29,252 nt of DNA. Source: CALGFI01 sp036374435. Lineage in GTDB: Bacteria; Actinomycetota; UBA4738; HRBIN12. The notes under the pieces are model-generated. The model did not search any database. It was not told where the DNA came from and worked only from the letters and a program-made list of their open reading frames with translations. Location of the stretch: positions 1-29,252 of the forward strand of contig DASUTU010000058.1 of assembly GCA_036374435.1 (NCBI GenBank). The letters run 5' to 3'. This document shows positions 6,521 to 14,539 of the stretch, in pieces (position 1 is the first letter of the stretch; each line of letters begins with the position of its first letter). The translations under genes and the position numbers were made by a program.

Positions 6521-6549
6521 TTGACAGAGACACGTTGTCTCGATACGGT
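6521..6549 (+). promoter_or_regulatory. Promoter TTGACA-N17-TACGGT with palindromic TetR operator in the spacer
   Basis: TTGACA (6521-6526) and TACGGT (6544-6549) are separated by exactly 17 bases. The spacer contains a perfect inverted repeat GAGACA-cgt-TGTCTC (6527-6541). A repressor bound there would block RNA polymerase. The promoter points to the exporter operon starting at 6588, and the palindrome is the obvious operator for the divergent TetR. Confidence 0.75.
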
Positions 6550-6587
6550 GTGGCCCCGGCCCTTGCCGGGAACGACAGGAGCCCGAC

Positions 6588-6770
6588 TTGACCGACCCGC
6601 TCCGCTCCTTCGACGAGCCGGATCCCGCGTGGAGGGAGCCGGGCCGTGACCGACGGCGTGCCATGGCGCGGTGGGTGGTCGTCGTCGGGTTCGTCCTCGC
6701 GGGCGCCGTCCTGCTCGGGCTGATCGTGCTCCTTCATCTCAGCGGTGCGATCGGCCCCGGGAGCCACTAG
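6588..6770 (+). CDS. Small single-pass membrane protein
   Basis: A 60-residue protein starting with TTG at 6588 behind AGGAG. It has a charged N-terminal half and one hydrophobic helix (about 28-54), then a short tail ending GPGSH. Its stop is immediately followed by the ATG of the ABC ATPase (6771), so it is the first gene of the TetR-controlled operon. It could be a small accessory subunit of the exporter; no family is recognised. Confidence 0.65.
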   Translation: MTDPLRSFDEPDPAWREPGRDRRRAMARWVVVVGFVLAGAVLLGLIVLLHLSGAIGPGSH

Positions 6771-7517
6771 ATGACGAATCAGATCGTCGAGCCGTGTCGC
6801 GACGACGGCGCCACGGCCGTGGTCTCGGTCAGGTCGCTCACCAGGCGGTTCGGCGACCTCATCGCCGTCGACGCCCTGTCCTTCTCCCTGGAGGCCGGAA
6901 CCATCACGGGATTCCTGGGTCCGAACGGCGCCGGCAAGACGACCACCCTACGCGTGCTGCTCGGCCTCGCCGCGCCGACCGCAGGCGAGGCGCTGGTCTT
7001 CGGGCGTCGCTACGGCGCGCTCCACGATCCGGCGCATCGGGTGGGGGCGGTCCTCGAGTCGAACGACTTCCACCCCGGGCGGTCCGGACGCGACCACCTG
7101 CGGGCGCTTGCAGCCGCGGCCGAGATACCGCCGAGCCGCGTCGATGAGGTGCTGGCGCTGGTCGAGCTCGAGGACGCATCCGAGCGGCGGGTGAAGACGT
7201 ATTCGCTGGGCATGCGCCAGCGGCTCGGGCTGGCGACCGCGCTCCTGGGCGATCCCGAGCTCCTCGTGCTCGACGAACCGGCCAACGGGCTCGACCCCGC
7301 CGGCGTCCACTGGCTCCGGGGGTTCCTGCGCCGGTTCGCCGACCGCGGCCGCACGGTGCTCGTCTCGAGCCACATGCTCGCCGAAGCCGCGTTGACCGTG
7401 AACGAGGTCGTGATCATCGATCGCGGGCATCTCGTCGCGAGCGGGCCGCTCGAGGAGCTCACGAAGAGAGGGACGCTCGAGGACGTCTTCCTCGGACTCA
7501 CCGGAGCCGTCCCGTGA
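6771..7517 (+). CDS. ABC transporter ATP-binding protein (ABC-2 export type)
   Basis: This 248-residue cytoplasmic ATPase drives the permease encoded next. It has Walker A GPNGAGKTT (50-58), signature YSLGMRQRLG (144-153), Walker B LLVLDEP (164-170), a D-loop NGLDPAG and the switch His (H201, VSSHM). The C-terminal ELTKRGTLEDVFLGLT is typical of the CcmA-like group that serves ABC-2 permeases in drug or lipid export. The permease start overlaps its stop as GTGA (7514-7517). The substrate is unknown. Confidence 0.93.
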   Translation: MTNQIVEPCRDDGATAVVSVRSLTRRFGDLIAVDALSFSLEAGTITGFLGPNGAGKTTTLRVLLGLAAPTAGEALVFGRRYGALHDPAHRVGAVLESNDFHPGRSGRDHLRALAAAAEIPPSRVDEVLALVELEDASERRVKTYSLGMRQRLGLATALLGDPELLVLDEPANGLDPAGVHWLRGFLRRFADRGRTVLVSSHMLAEAALTVNEVVIIDRGHLVASGPLEELTKRGTLEDVFLGLTGAVP

Positions 7518-8260
7518 CGGCCTTGGTGCGCTCGGAGCTGCTGAAGCAGCGGTCGACCCGTACCACGCTCGGTCTGTTCGCCGCATTGCTCGGGCTGGTC
7601 CTGCTTGCCGTTCTCCTGCACAGCTTCGGGCTCGCCGTCGAGCGACTCGTCGAGCTCGACGTCCAGCTCATGATCCTCGGGCGCGGAGAATTCCTCGGCG
7701 TGTTGTTCGCCGCGCTGCTGGGCTCGCTCTCGTTCACGACGGAGGTCCGCTACGGGACCATCCGGCCGACCTTCCTGTTCAGCCCGAGGCGAGCTCGGGT
7801 CGTCGCGGCCAAGGCCTCCGTGGCCTTCGTGGCCGGTGCGGGGTTCGGGGTCCTCGCCGGAGCCGTCGCCATCGCCGCGGGCACGGCCGCCTTCCGGGCG
7901 AGGGGGATCGACCTGCAACTCGACGGCGGCGACTTCGTGCTCCTCGTGGCCGGCGGCGCGACGGCGGCGGCGATGTGGTCCACGATCGGGCTGGGCATCG
8001 GCGTTCTCGTTCGCCGCCAGGTGCCGTCGGTGGTCGGCATCTGTACGTGGCTCCTGTTCGTCGAGGGCCTGCTGGCGGGTGACATCGGCGCCCTCGGCGA
8101 CGTTGGACGATTCCTCCCGGGTTCGGCCGCCGCGGCGGCCAGCGGGCAGGGTCCGGGCACGCTGTTGTCGCCCGGGATCGGCGTGGTGTTGCTCGCCGCC
8201 TATGCGGCGGCCGCGGCCCTGGCGGGCTCGTTCGCCGTCTCTCGCCTGGACGTCGAATGA
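7514..8260 (+). CDS. ABC-2 type permease
   Basis: This 248-residue protein from GTG 7514 has about six hydrophobic segments, starting with the usual short cytoplasmic lead (VRSELLKQRSTRTT) and first helix (about 19-38). GSLSFTTEVRYGTIRPTFLFSPRR is the conserved region between the second and third helices of these permeases. It overlaps the ATPase gene by 4 bases, so the two form one exporter under TetR control. The substrate cannot be read from the sequence. Confidence 0.85.
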   Translation: MTALVRSELLKQRSTRTTLGLFAALLGLVLLAVLLHSFGLAVERLVELDVQLMILGRGEFLGVLFAALLGSLSFTTEVRYGTIRPTFLFSPRRARVVAAKASVAFVAGAGFGVLAGAVAIAAGTAAFRARGIDLQLDGGDFVLLVAGGATAAAMWSTIGLGIGVLVRRQVPSVVGICTWLLFVEGLLAGDIGALGDVGRFLPGSAAAAASGQGPGTLLSPGIGVVLLAAYAAAAALAGSFAVSRLDVE

Positions 8261-8303
8261 CCATGGCGCCGCGCTCCCGACCTCGGATGGAGGGGTACCC
8301 GTG

Positions 8304-9017
8304 ATGGCCCGCACCCGTACGGTCGCGATCGCGGCTGGGGTCGGCGTCGGAGCCGCCATCGTCTTCCTGGTCGCGCGCCACTGCCGCGGCTCGTTGGGGC
8401 GATCGGTCACCGGCGGGATCTTGATCCGCGACGCCGGCGCCTACGACGCGTTCTGCCACGGGCCGTTCCTCGGTCCGCTCTTCTATGGCATCGCCGCCAA
8501 CGCCGCAGCGGTCGCTCCCGCCGGTGCTCGCGTGCTCGAGGTCGGCTGCGGACCCGGTCGTCTGTCGATCGCGCTGGCGCAGCGCGGCTTCGACGTCACC
8601 GGTCTGGACCTCGATCCGGCCATGATCGAGCGCGCCGGGTTCAACGCCGAGCGCCTGGGAGAGGACGAGGAACGACGGCCCGCGTTCCTCGTCGGCGACG
8701 TGGCCTCGCTGGCGTTCGCCGACGAGTCGTTCGACCTGGTCGTCAGCACGTTGTCGATGCACCACTGGGCCGACGTCTCGGCGGGGCTTGCCGAGATCGG
8801 CCGGGTGCTCCGGCCCGGCGGCCGAGCGCTCGTCTGGGACCTCCGTCCCGCAATCGTGCCCTTCCACGGGCACGTGCCCGATCCCGTCGAGCACGGGCCG
8901 GGCCCGTCCCTTCGGGTCGCGAGCGCGAGGCCGTGGCGCTGGCCCTGGAGGCTCGCCCTCACCCGGCGGATCGAGCTGGTCCGCACCGACGCCGAGCTCG
9001 AGCCCGCACGACGGTAG
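8304..9017 (+). CDS. Class I SAM-dependent methyltransferase with N-terminal membrane anchor
   Basis: The 237-residue protein has an N-terminal hydrophobic helix (about 7-24) and then a Rossmann methyltransferase fold: motif I VLEVGCGPGRLS (77-88), GLDLDPAMIERA (acidic SAM-ribose region), the motif FDLVVSTLSMHHW and the later RVLRPGGRALVWDL, as in the UbiE/type-11 group. The ATG at 8304 follows GGAGGGG; a GTG at 8301 is an alternative. It lies 43 bases after the permease gene and is probably the last gene of the TetR operon. It may methylate the exported compound or a lipid; this is speculative. Confidence 0.85.
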   Translation: MARTRTVAIAAGVGVGAAIVFLVARHCRGSLGRSVTGGILIRDAGAYDAFCHGPFLGPLFYGIAANAAAVAPAGARVLEVGCGPGRLSIALAQRGFDVTGLDLDPAMIERAGFNAERLGEDEERRPAFLVGDVASLAFADESFDLVVSTLSMHHWADVSAGLAEIGRVLRPGGRALVWDLRPAIVPFHGHVPDPVEHGPGPSLRVASARPWRWPWRLALTRRIELVRTDAELEPARR

Positions 9018-9123
9018 CCGCCGTCCGAGCCGAGCTCGCGTCCTTGATCGGAGCAACCCGATCGCCGAGCAGGGATGGTTCCTTCCCGGTGCCCCGGGAA
9101 TACTGCATCGGGGGTCTCCTGCC

Positions 9124-11292
9124 ATGCACGACGGGGAACATCGTCAGCACCCACACGCCGGCCCGGGCCCGGGTGACGCGGAGCCGAGCGAGGATAAGGG
9201 CGTCGCACGGTCGGAGGACGCTCATGCCGGCCACGGCACCGGCGACGCCCACGCCGAGCGCCAACCCGCCTCGGGGGCGGTCCATGCCGAAGGTCACGCC
9301 CGGGGGCACGACCGCCACGCCGGCCATTCGGTCGAGATGTTCCGAAACCGGTTCTGGGTCTGCCTGGCGCTGACCGTTCCGGTCCTCCTGTACTCGCGCC
9401 CGCTGTGGGAGCTGCTCGGGCTCGACGCGCCGGATCTTCCGGGCGGCGACGTTGCGGCGTTCGCGCTGGCCACCGTGATCTACGTCTACGGCGGAAGCGT
9501 CTTCTTGCGCTCGGCCGCGGGCGAGCTCCGCGCCCGGCTGCCCGGCATGATGACGCTCGTCGCGGTCGGCATCACGGCGGCGTACGCGTACAGCACGGCC
9601 ACGACCTTCGGCGTCGAGGGCGAGGGCTTCTACTGGGAGCTCGCCACCTTGGTCGACATCATGCTCCTCGGTCACTGGATCGAGATGCGCGCGGTGGGAC
9701 GCGCCCAGGGCGCCCTCGCCGAGCTCGCGAAGCTGTTGCCCGACACCGCCGAGCGCCTCGTCGACGATCGCACCGAGGTCGTCGAGTTGTCCGCGCTCGA
9801 CGAAGGGGACGTCGTCCTGGTCCGCCCGGGCGGTCGCATCCCGGTGGACGGCGAGGTCGTCGGGGGCGAGTCGCAGGTGGACGAGTCGATGATCACCGGC
9901 GAGTCCCGTCCGGTGGACAAGGACCCGGGCAGCCCCGTCGTCGCGGGAACGGTCAACCAGGGCGGCGCCCTCCGTATCCGCGTGACGCGCACCGGCGATC
10001 GGACCGCGCTCGCCGGCATCATGCGACTGGTCGCCGAGGCGCAAGCCTCCAAGTCGCGCGCGCAAGCGATCGCCGACCGGGCGGCGATGTGGCTCACGTA
10101 TGTCGCGGTGGCCGCCGGCGTCGTCACCGCGATCGCGTGGGTGCTGATCGATCGCTCGACGGACTTCGTCGCCGAACGGGCCGTTACGGTCGTCGTGATC
10201 GCGTGCCCGCACGCGCTCGGCCTCGCGGTCCCCCTCGTGATCTCGATCTCGACGACGTTGTCGGCCCGCGGCGGAGTGCTCGTTCGCAACCGGTTGGCGC
10301 TCGAGGTCGCGCGGGATCTCGACGTCGTGGTCTTCGACAAGACGGGGACGCTGACGAAGGGTGAGGTAGGCGTCGCGGGGATCTCCGTGGCGGAGGGGAC
10401 CGAGGACGCCCTGCTCGCGCTCGCCGCCGGCGTCGAGTCGGGGAGCGAGCACGCCCTCGGTCGCGCCATCGTCGCGGAGGCCGAACGACGCGAGATGAAG
10501 CCCGTCGTGACCGACGGCTTCGAGGCGCTGAAGGGTCGCGGCGTCCGGGCACGCGTGAACGGACACGAGATCCACGCGGGGGGGCCCAGGCTGCTCGAGT
10601 CGCTGTCCCCCGACGTCCCCGAGGCGCTCGCCGAACGTGCGCGGACCTGGTCGCGGGAAGGGAAGACCGTCGTCCACGTGATCGAGGACGGCCGCGTGCG
10701 CGGCCTGGTCGCGCTCGCCGACGTCGTGCGTCCGGAGTCCAAGCAGGCGGTCGACCGATTGAAGTCGGCCGGGATCCGGGTGGCGATGATCACCGGCGAC
10801 TCGGAGGACGTCGCGCGGGCCGTCGCCGCGGAGCTCGAGCTTGACGAGGTGTTCGCGCAGGTGCTGCCCGAGCACAAGGCGGAGCGCGTCAAGGATCTGC
10901 AGGCTCGCGGTCTTCGCGTCGCGATGGTCGGAGACGGGGTGAACGACGCCCCGGCGCTCGCGCAGGCCGATGTCGGTATCGCGATCGGCGCGGGCACCGA
11001 CGTCGCGATCGAGACGGCGGACGTGATCCTGGTCCGGAGCGACCCTCGGGACGCCGCCCGCGTGATCGAGCTCTCCCGCGCGAGCTACCGGAAGATGCTG
11101 CAGAACCTCGCGTGGGCGACCGGCTACAACGTCGTGGCCATCCCGCTGGCGGCCGGCGTGCTCGCGCCGATCGGGGTCCTCCTGCCGCCGGCGGTCGGGG
11201 CGCTCCTGATGTCGGCCAGCACGGTCGTCGTCGCGATCAACGCCCAGCTCCTGCGCCGAGACTCGAGCGTCGCCGGTGAGTCGGCGCGTTGA
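9124..11292 (+). CDS. Heavy-metal P1B-type ATPase, CopB-like (CPH)
   Basis: This 722-residue metal-exporting ATPase starts at ATG 9124. The first 70 residues carry about 13 histidines (HAGH, HDRHAGH) and no CxxC domain. Core motifs are TGES (258-261, actuator), the membrane metal site CPH (361-363), phosphorylation motif DKTGT (D405), TGDSEDVA and GDGVNDAPAL (hinge). CPH with a His-rich N-terminus is the CopB (P1B-3) pattern, associated with copper export. The nucleotide-binding motif is SEHALG where most P1B pumps have SEHP. The 106-base gap upstream suggests its own promoter. A DUF305 gene and a cupredoxin gene follow, supporting a copper role. Confidence 0.93.
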   Translation: MHDGEHRQHPHAGPGPGDAEPSEDKGVARSEDAHAGHGTGDAHAERQPASGAVHAEGHARGHDRHAGHSVEMFRNRFWVCLALTVPVLLYSRPLWELLGLDAPDLPGGDVAAFALATVIYVYGGSVFLRSAAGELRARLPGMMTLVAVGITAAYAYSTATTFGVEGEGFYWELATLVDIMLLGHWIEMRAVGRAQGALAELAKLLPDTAERLVDDRTEVVELSALDEGDVVLVRPGGRIPVDGEVVGGESQVDESMITGESRPVDKDPGSPVVAGTVNQGGALRIRVTRTGDRTALAGIMRLVAEAQASKSRAQAIADRAAMWLTYVAVAAGVVTAIAWVLIDRSTDFVAERAVTVVVIACPHALGLAVPLVISISTTLSARGGVLVRNRLALEVARDLDVVVFDKTGTLTKGEVGVAGISVAEGTEDALLALAAGVESGSEHALGRAIVAEAERREMKPVVTDGFEALKGRGVRARVNGHEIHAGGPRLLESLSPDVPEALAERARTWSREGKTVVHVIEDGRVRGLVALADVVRPESKQAVDRLKSAGIRVAMITGDSEDVARAVAAELELDEVFAQVLPEHKAERVKDLQARGLRVAMVGDGVNDAPALAQADVGIAIGAGTDVAIETADVILVRSDPRDAARVIELSRASYRKMLQNLAWATGYNVVAIPLAAGVLAPIGVLLPPAVGALLMSASTVVVAINAQLLRRDSSVAGESAR

Positions 11293-11390
11293 AGATCTGA
11301 GTCCCTCTCGCAGTGCTCCCGAGCCCGAGGAGCGAATGAGCCCGTCTGCCGCGGGGTATCGGGGGGAGGGTCGAGACAAAGGAGTCCGCG

Positions 11391-12020
11391 ATGCGGGATG
11401 CCATGCAGCACGACCATGGATCGAAAGAGGGCGACGCCGGCAGGGTCGGACACGACGGAGACCGGAACTCGAGGGAAGACTCGCGCATGCAGGTGATGAG
11501 GTACCTGCGGTTCCTGGCGATGATCGCGACCGCGATGGTCGTCATGTACGCAGTCACGTACGTGAACACCTTCGAACTCGATCACGTGCGATGGAGCGAA
11601 GAGCGGGTGTTCATGGTGCTGCTCATGGGCTCCTCGATGGCGGTCGTGATGCTCGCCTGGATGATCGGCATGTACCGGAACTGGAAGATCAACGTCGGGA
11701 TCGTCGTCGGCGCGCTCGCGTTGTTCGCCCTGGGAACGTTCCTCGTCCGCAGCGAGACCACCGTGCAGGACCGGTCGTACATGAGCGCCATGATCCCGCA
11801 CCACTCGATCGCGATCCTGACGAGCGAGCGTTCCGAGATCAGCGACGTCCGAGTGTGCCGACTCGCCGTCGGGATCATCGAAGCGCAGCGGCGCGAGATC
11901 GCGGAGATGGACTGGCTCATCGAGGACATCGCCCGCCACGGTGTGGCCGAGACGGCCGCAGAGGCCGAGCGGCGACCGGTGCCCGAATTCGAGGGCTCCA
12001 GCGCGCGCGGCTGCCCGTAG
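11391..12020 (+). CDS. DUF305-family membrane protein
   Basis: This 209-residue protein starts at ATG 11391 with AAAGGAG upstream. A His/Asp-rich N-terminus (about 1-35) is followed by three hydrophobic helices (about 38-59, 72-94 and 101-119). The DUF305 core then contains YMSAMIPHHSIAI (130-142), with the paired histidines characteristic of this family, and the helical IIEAQRREIAEMDWLIEDI. DUF305 proteins often accompany copper-resistance genes; their biochemical role is not settled. It lies 98 bases after the CopB-like pump. A perfect palindrome follows its stop. Confidence 0.85.
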   Translation: MRDAMQHDHGSKEGDAGRVGHDGDRNSREDSRMQVMRYLRFLAMIATAMVVMYAVTYVNTFELDHVRWSEERVFMVLLMGSSMAVVMLAWMIGMYRNWKINVGIVVGALALFALGTFLVRSETTVQDRSYMSAMIPHHSIAILTSERSEISDVRVCRLAVGIIEAQRREIAEMDWLIEDIARHGVAETAAEAERRPVPEFEGSSARGCP

Positions 12021-12036
12021 GGCCGATGATTCCCAG

Positions 12037-12066
12037 GGCGGGCGGGGTCGATCGACCCCGCCCGCC
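12037..12066. terminator. Perfect 30-bp palindrome, bidirectional terminator
   Basis: GGCGGGCGGGGTCGA (12037-12051) is followed directly by its exact reverse complement (12052-12066). It sits 16 bases after the DUF305 stop and 9 bases before the stop of the convergent cupredoxin gene. A 15-bp GC-rich stem between convergent genes is a typical bidirectional terminator of high-GC bacteria; there is no T-tract. Confidence 0.75.
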
Positions 12067-12075
12067 TCCCTTCGA

Positions 12076-12516
12076 TCACTCGACGGTCACGGTCCCGACC
12101 ATCCCCCCGTCGAAGTGCCCGGGCTCGTGGCACCCGAAGGGCATCTCGCCCGGCTCCTCGAAGGTGACCGTGACCTCCTCGGTTTCGCCCGGCTCGATGG
12201 CGAGCGCCGCCAGCTGGCCCTCCACCTCCATCTCCTCGTGCTCCATGCCCTCGGCGCTCATCTCCTCGTGCGCCATCTGGACCATCTCGGGTCCGAGGAC
12301 GAACTCGTGCACGGTCTCGCCCTCGTTGATCACGACGAACGTCACCGGCTCGCCCGCCGACACGGTCACGGAGCTCGGCTCGAACCGCAGGTCGTCGTGC
12401 GCAGAGATCTCGACCACGGCACCATCGGCGCCGGAGCCGTCGTCATCACCGCACCCGGCGAGCACGAGAGCGGACACGCCCACAGCCACAACCGCGATGG
12501 TTCGTACGCGCTTCAC
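12076..12516 (-). CDS. Cupredoxin-domain lipoprotein
   Basis: A 146-residue exported lipoprotein from GTG 12514-12516, behind AGGAGG. The signal peptide ends in the lipobox LVLAGC with lipidated C22. The cupredoxin domain (about 38-146) has a full type-1 copper ligand set: H70 (TVHEF), C129, H134 (GCHEPGH) and M139 (GGM). A loop rich in Met, His and Glu (about 78-98) is inserted between strands and could hold extra metal. It would bind or oxidise copper at the outer membrane face. It probably shares an operon with the membrane protein upstream (40-base gap) and is a likely Lgt substrate. A longer frame upstream to 13155 is not coding-like. Confidence 0.9.
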   Translation of the reverse strand: MKRVRTIAVVAVGVSALVLAGCGDDDGSGADGAVVEISAHDDLRFEPSSVTVSAGEPVTFVVINEGETVHEFVLGPEMVQMAHEEMSAEGMEHEEMEVEGQLAALAIEPGETEEVTVTFEEPGEMPFGCHEPGHFDGGMVGTVTVE

Positions 12517-12556
12517 ATCCCCCTCCTTCCATCTGAACGACAGGCGCGAGGAGGGA

Positions 12557-12892
12557 TCAACGAAGCAACACGGTGGCCCGGATGGACTCCCGTTGAGGCG
12601 GCGGACGCGGCCCAGGGTCCGGCGTCGCCGCGCCCGCCACCCGCGAAATCGGGCTCGCCGAGGTGAGGGCTGGGGCGATCGTCCTGAAGTTGGTGACCAC
12701 GACGGCGACCACGATCGCCAGGACGACGATGCACCCGCCGAGCATCCCGCTCGGATAGCCATGATCCATGGCGACGAGATGCCACAGGAGGGCGAAGGCG
12801 ACCAGCGCGACGAGCGCCACGATGAGGACCGCGAGCAGAGGATGTCGCCGGATCGCCGCGGCCACCGGTTGCCGCACGACCACCAAGGCCAT
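12557..12892 (-). CDS. Two-helix membrane protein of unknown function
   Basis: This 111-residue protein starts at ATG 12890-12892. Two hydrophobic helices (about 18-42 and 48-66) flank a short loop MDHGYPSGM, with a Pro/Arg-rich tail. No family is recognised. TAGGTT lies 6 bases before the ATG and TTGACC further upstream, so it is probably leaderless and the first gene of the cupredoxin operon. The hydrophobic pattern supports a real gene; the Pro-rich tail is less certain. Confidence 0.6.
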   Translation of the reverse strand: MALVVVRQPVAAAIRRHPLLAVLIVALVALVAFALLWHLVAMDHGYPSGMLGGCIVVLAIVVAVVVTNFRTIAPALTSASPISRVAGAATPDPGPRPPPQRESIRATVLLR

Positions 12893-12898
12893 GTGCTC

Positions 12899-12929
12899 AA
12901 CCTAGCATCGACCGACCGACGCCGGTCAA
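12899..12929 (-). promoter_or_regulatory. Candidate promoter of the cupredoxin operon
   Basis: On the minus strand TTGACC (plus 12924-12929) is followed 19 bases later by TAGGTT (plus 12899-12904), ending 6 bases before the ATG of the membrane protein gene. The spacer is slightly long for a consensus promoter; the short distance suggests a leaderless transcript. Confidence 0.4.
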
Positions 12930-13163
12930 CCCGGCCGCCGCTCGGTCCCACCGCCCCGTCGGCGGCTCGTCCGCGGGAGCGCCACCTCCATGCCGAGGGC
13001 CGACGGACCAACAACGCTTGTGCCTTTGGTGGACACGTCGCCTGCTGCTCTCCGAGCCGTCGCCCGGTGCTCGTCTGCGGACGCGGTGCCGATCCAGCGG
13101 TCCTCGACGCACCGGGACCATCGGCCTTCATCGGCGCCACGAGCCGCCGCCACACTCAGACTC

Positions 13164-13487
13164 GTGGAATCGTCAAGGGTTCTTGAATCGTCGACCACGG
13201 AGGCGCCGGCGTCGGCTCGGACGTTCGGCGCGCTCGCCGACCCGGCGCGCCTCACGATCCTCGGGGCGCTCCAGCGAGGGACGACGTGCGTTTGCGAGCT
13301 TGCCCCCAGCCTCGGCATGGCGCCGAACCTTCTCTCCTATCACCTCCGGATCCTTCGAGAGGCCGGACTGGTCCAGGGGACCAAGCGGGGGCGGCGGGTC
13401 GACTACCGGGTCCGCCCGGTCGCCCTGCAGGAGCTCGCGGTGGAGCTCGTCCGGCTCGCCGTGGGTGGCGACGAACGTGCGGACTGA
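13164..13487 (+). CDS. ArsR/SmtB-family metal-responsive repressor
   Basis: With a GTG start at 13164 this gives 107 residues, normal for the family. The winged-helix core contains FGALADPARLTILGAL, the metal-site helix TTCVCELAPSLGM with a CVC pair as in arsenic-type ArsR proteins, the recognition helix NLLSYHLRILREAGLV and the wing GTKRGRRVDYRV. As(III) or Sb(III) sensing is suggested by CVC but a third ligand is not evident. The frame is open to 12990, yet the extension is not protein-like. No later in-frame start exists before the conserved core. It overlaps the permease gene and probably represses its own operon through the site at 13173. Confidence 0.88.
   Translation: MESSRVLESSTTEAPASARTFGALADPARLTILGALQRGTTCVCELAPSLGMAPNLLSYHLRILREAGLVQGTKRGRRVDYRVRPVALQELAVELVRLAVGGDERAD
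13173..13186. promoter_or_regulatory. ArsR-type operator TCAA-N6-TTGA
   Basis: TCAA (13173-13176), six bases, then TTGA (13183-13186) form an inverted repeat of the type bound by ArsR/SmtB proteins; the arms extend to TCAAG/CTTGA. It lies just after the predicted GTG start of arsR, so repression would act at or just past the transcription start. Confidence 0.55.
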
Positions 13488-14526
13488 GGCGGGACCGCAT
13501 CGGGAGAGGCTGTCCGGCTCTCGGATCCTGCTGCCGGTCGTCGGCGGAGCGCTCCTCTGGCTCGGGCTCTACCGGGGCAACGGGCCGTTCTGGAACTGGC
13601 TCCTGTTCCATCCCCTCGGCCTGGACGCCGAGAGCCGGCTCGGCGAGACGATCCGGTTCTTCGTGTTCGACACGACGAAGATCCTGCTGCTGCTCGCCGG
13701 GATCATCTTCACGGTCACCATCCTCCGCTCGTTCCTGTCCGTCGAGCGGACCCGCCAGCTCCTGGGTGGCCGTCGGGAAGGTCTCGCCAACGTCGGGGCC
13801 GCGCTGCTCGGCGTGGCGACCCCCTTCTGCTCGTGCAGCGCCGTGCCGGCGTTCATCGGGTTCGTCTCGGCCGGGGTGCCGCTGGGAGTGACGCTGTCGT
13901 TCCTGATCGCGAGCCCGCTCGTGAACGAGGTGGCGGTCGTGCTGCTGTTCGGGATGTTCGGCTGGCGCATCGCGACGCTCTACGTGGCGGCGGGTCTGGT
14001 GATCGCGATCGTCGCGGGGTTCGTGCTCGGGCGACTCGGCCTGGAGCGATGGGTGGAGCCGTTCGTGTACGAGGTCCCGGCCGGTGCCGCGGCGAACGGT
14101 CCGCGGCCGGGCTGGCAGGAGCGGCTCGCGCTCGGCCGGGAGGAGGTCGGCACGATCATCCGCAAGGTCTTGCCCTACCTGCTCGTCGGCATCGGCATCG
14201 GCGCGGTGATCCACGGCTGGGTGCCGGAGAGCTTCTTCGAGCGGTACGCGGGACCGGGCAACCCCTTGGCCGTACCGTTCGCGGTCCTGCTCGGGGTCCC
14301 GCTGTACTCGAACGCCGCCGGGGTGCTCCCGCTCGTCGAGGCGCTGTACGCGAAGGGTCTGGGGATGGGAACGCTGCTCGCCTTCATGATGGCGGTGGTC
14401 GCGCTCTCGCTCCCCGAGATGATCCTGCTCCGGCGTGTCCTCAAGCCCAAGCTGATCGGTGCGTTCGTCGCCGTGGTGGCGACGGGCATCCTCGCGGTCG
14501 GCTACGTGTTCAACGCGATCCTGTGA
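13477..14526 (+). CDS. PF03773 permease (ArsP/YraQ-like)
   Basis: This integral membrane protein has about 349 residues and eight or more hydrophobic segments. The conserved family motif ATPFCSCSAVPAFIGF is present, followed by SFLIASPLVNEVAVVLLFGMFG, and its second-half counterpart PLYSNAAGVLPLVEAL. The ArsP branch of this family exports trivalent organoarsenicals; other members are uncharacterised. The start is GTG at 13477 (or 13465), overlapping the arsR end, so it is translationally coupled. The CVC-type ArsR upstream and a thioredoxin-3 gene 13 bases downstream favour arsenic, mercury or another thiophilic compound as the substrate. Confidence 0.88.
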   Translation: MRTEAGPHRERLSGSRILLPVVGGALLWLGLYRGNGPFWNWLLFHPLGLDAESRLGETIRFFVFDTTKILLLLAGIIFTVTILRSFLSVERTRQLLGGRREGLANVGAALLGVATPFCSCSAVPAFIGFVSAGVPLGVTLSFLIASPLVNEVAVVLLFGMFGWRIATLYVAAGLVIAIVAGFVLGRLGLERWVEPFVYEVPAGAAANGPRPGWQERLALGREEVGTIIRKVLPYLLVGIGIGAVIHGWVPESFFERYAGPGNPLAVPFAVLLGVPLYSNAAGVLPLVEALYAKGLGMGTLLAFMMAVVALSLPEMILLRRVLKPKLIGAFVAVVATGILAVGYVFNAIL

Positions 14527-14539
14527 AGGAGGAACGACC

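Noticed and set aside
9101..9123. Possible CsoR-type copper operator (ATACTGCATCGGGGGT) before the CopB-like gene
   Set aside because: The halves are not symmetrical enough to match the known ATACCC...GGGTAT pattern; no CsoR gene is in the window.
8959..11379. 806-codon minus-strand open frame
   Set aside because: Antisense to the P-type ATPase gene, whose motifs are complete; the antisense protein is Arg/Asp/His-rich with no recognisable domain.
12517..13155. N-terminal extension of the cupredoxin protein
   Set aside because: The frame is open, but the extension is Arg/Ser-rich, overlaps another likely gene, and the GTG at 12516 gives a perfect signal peptide and lipobox.
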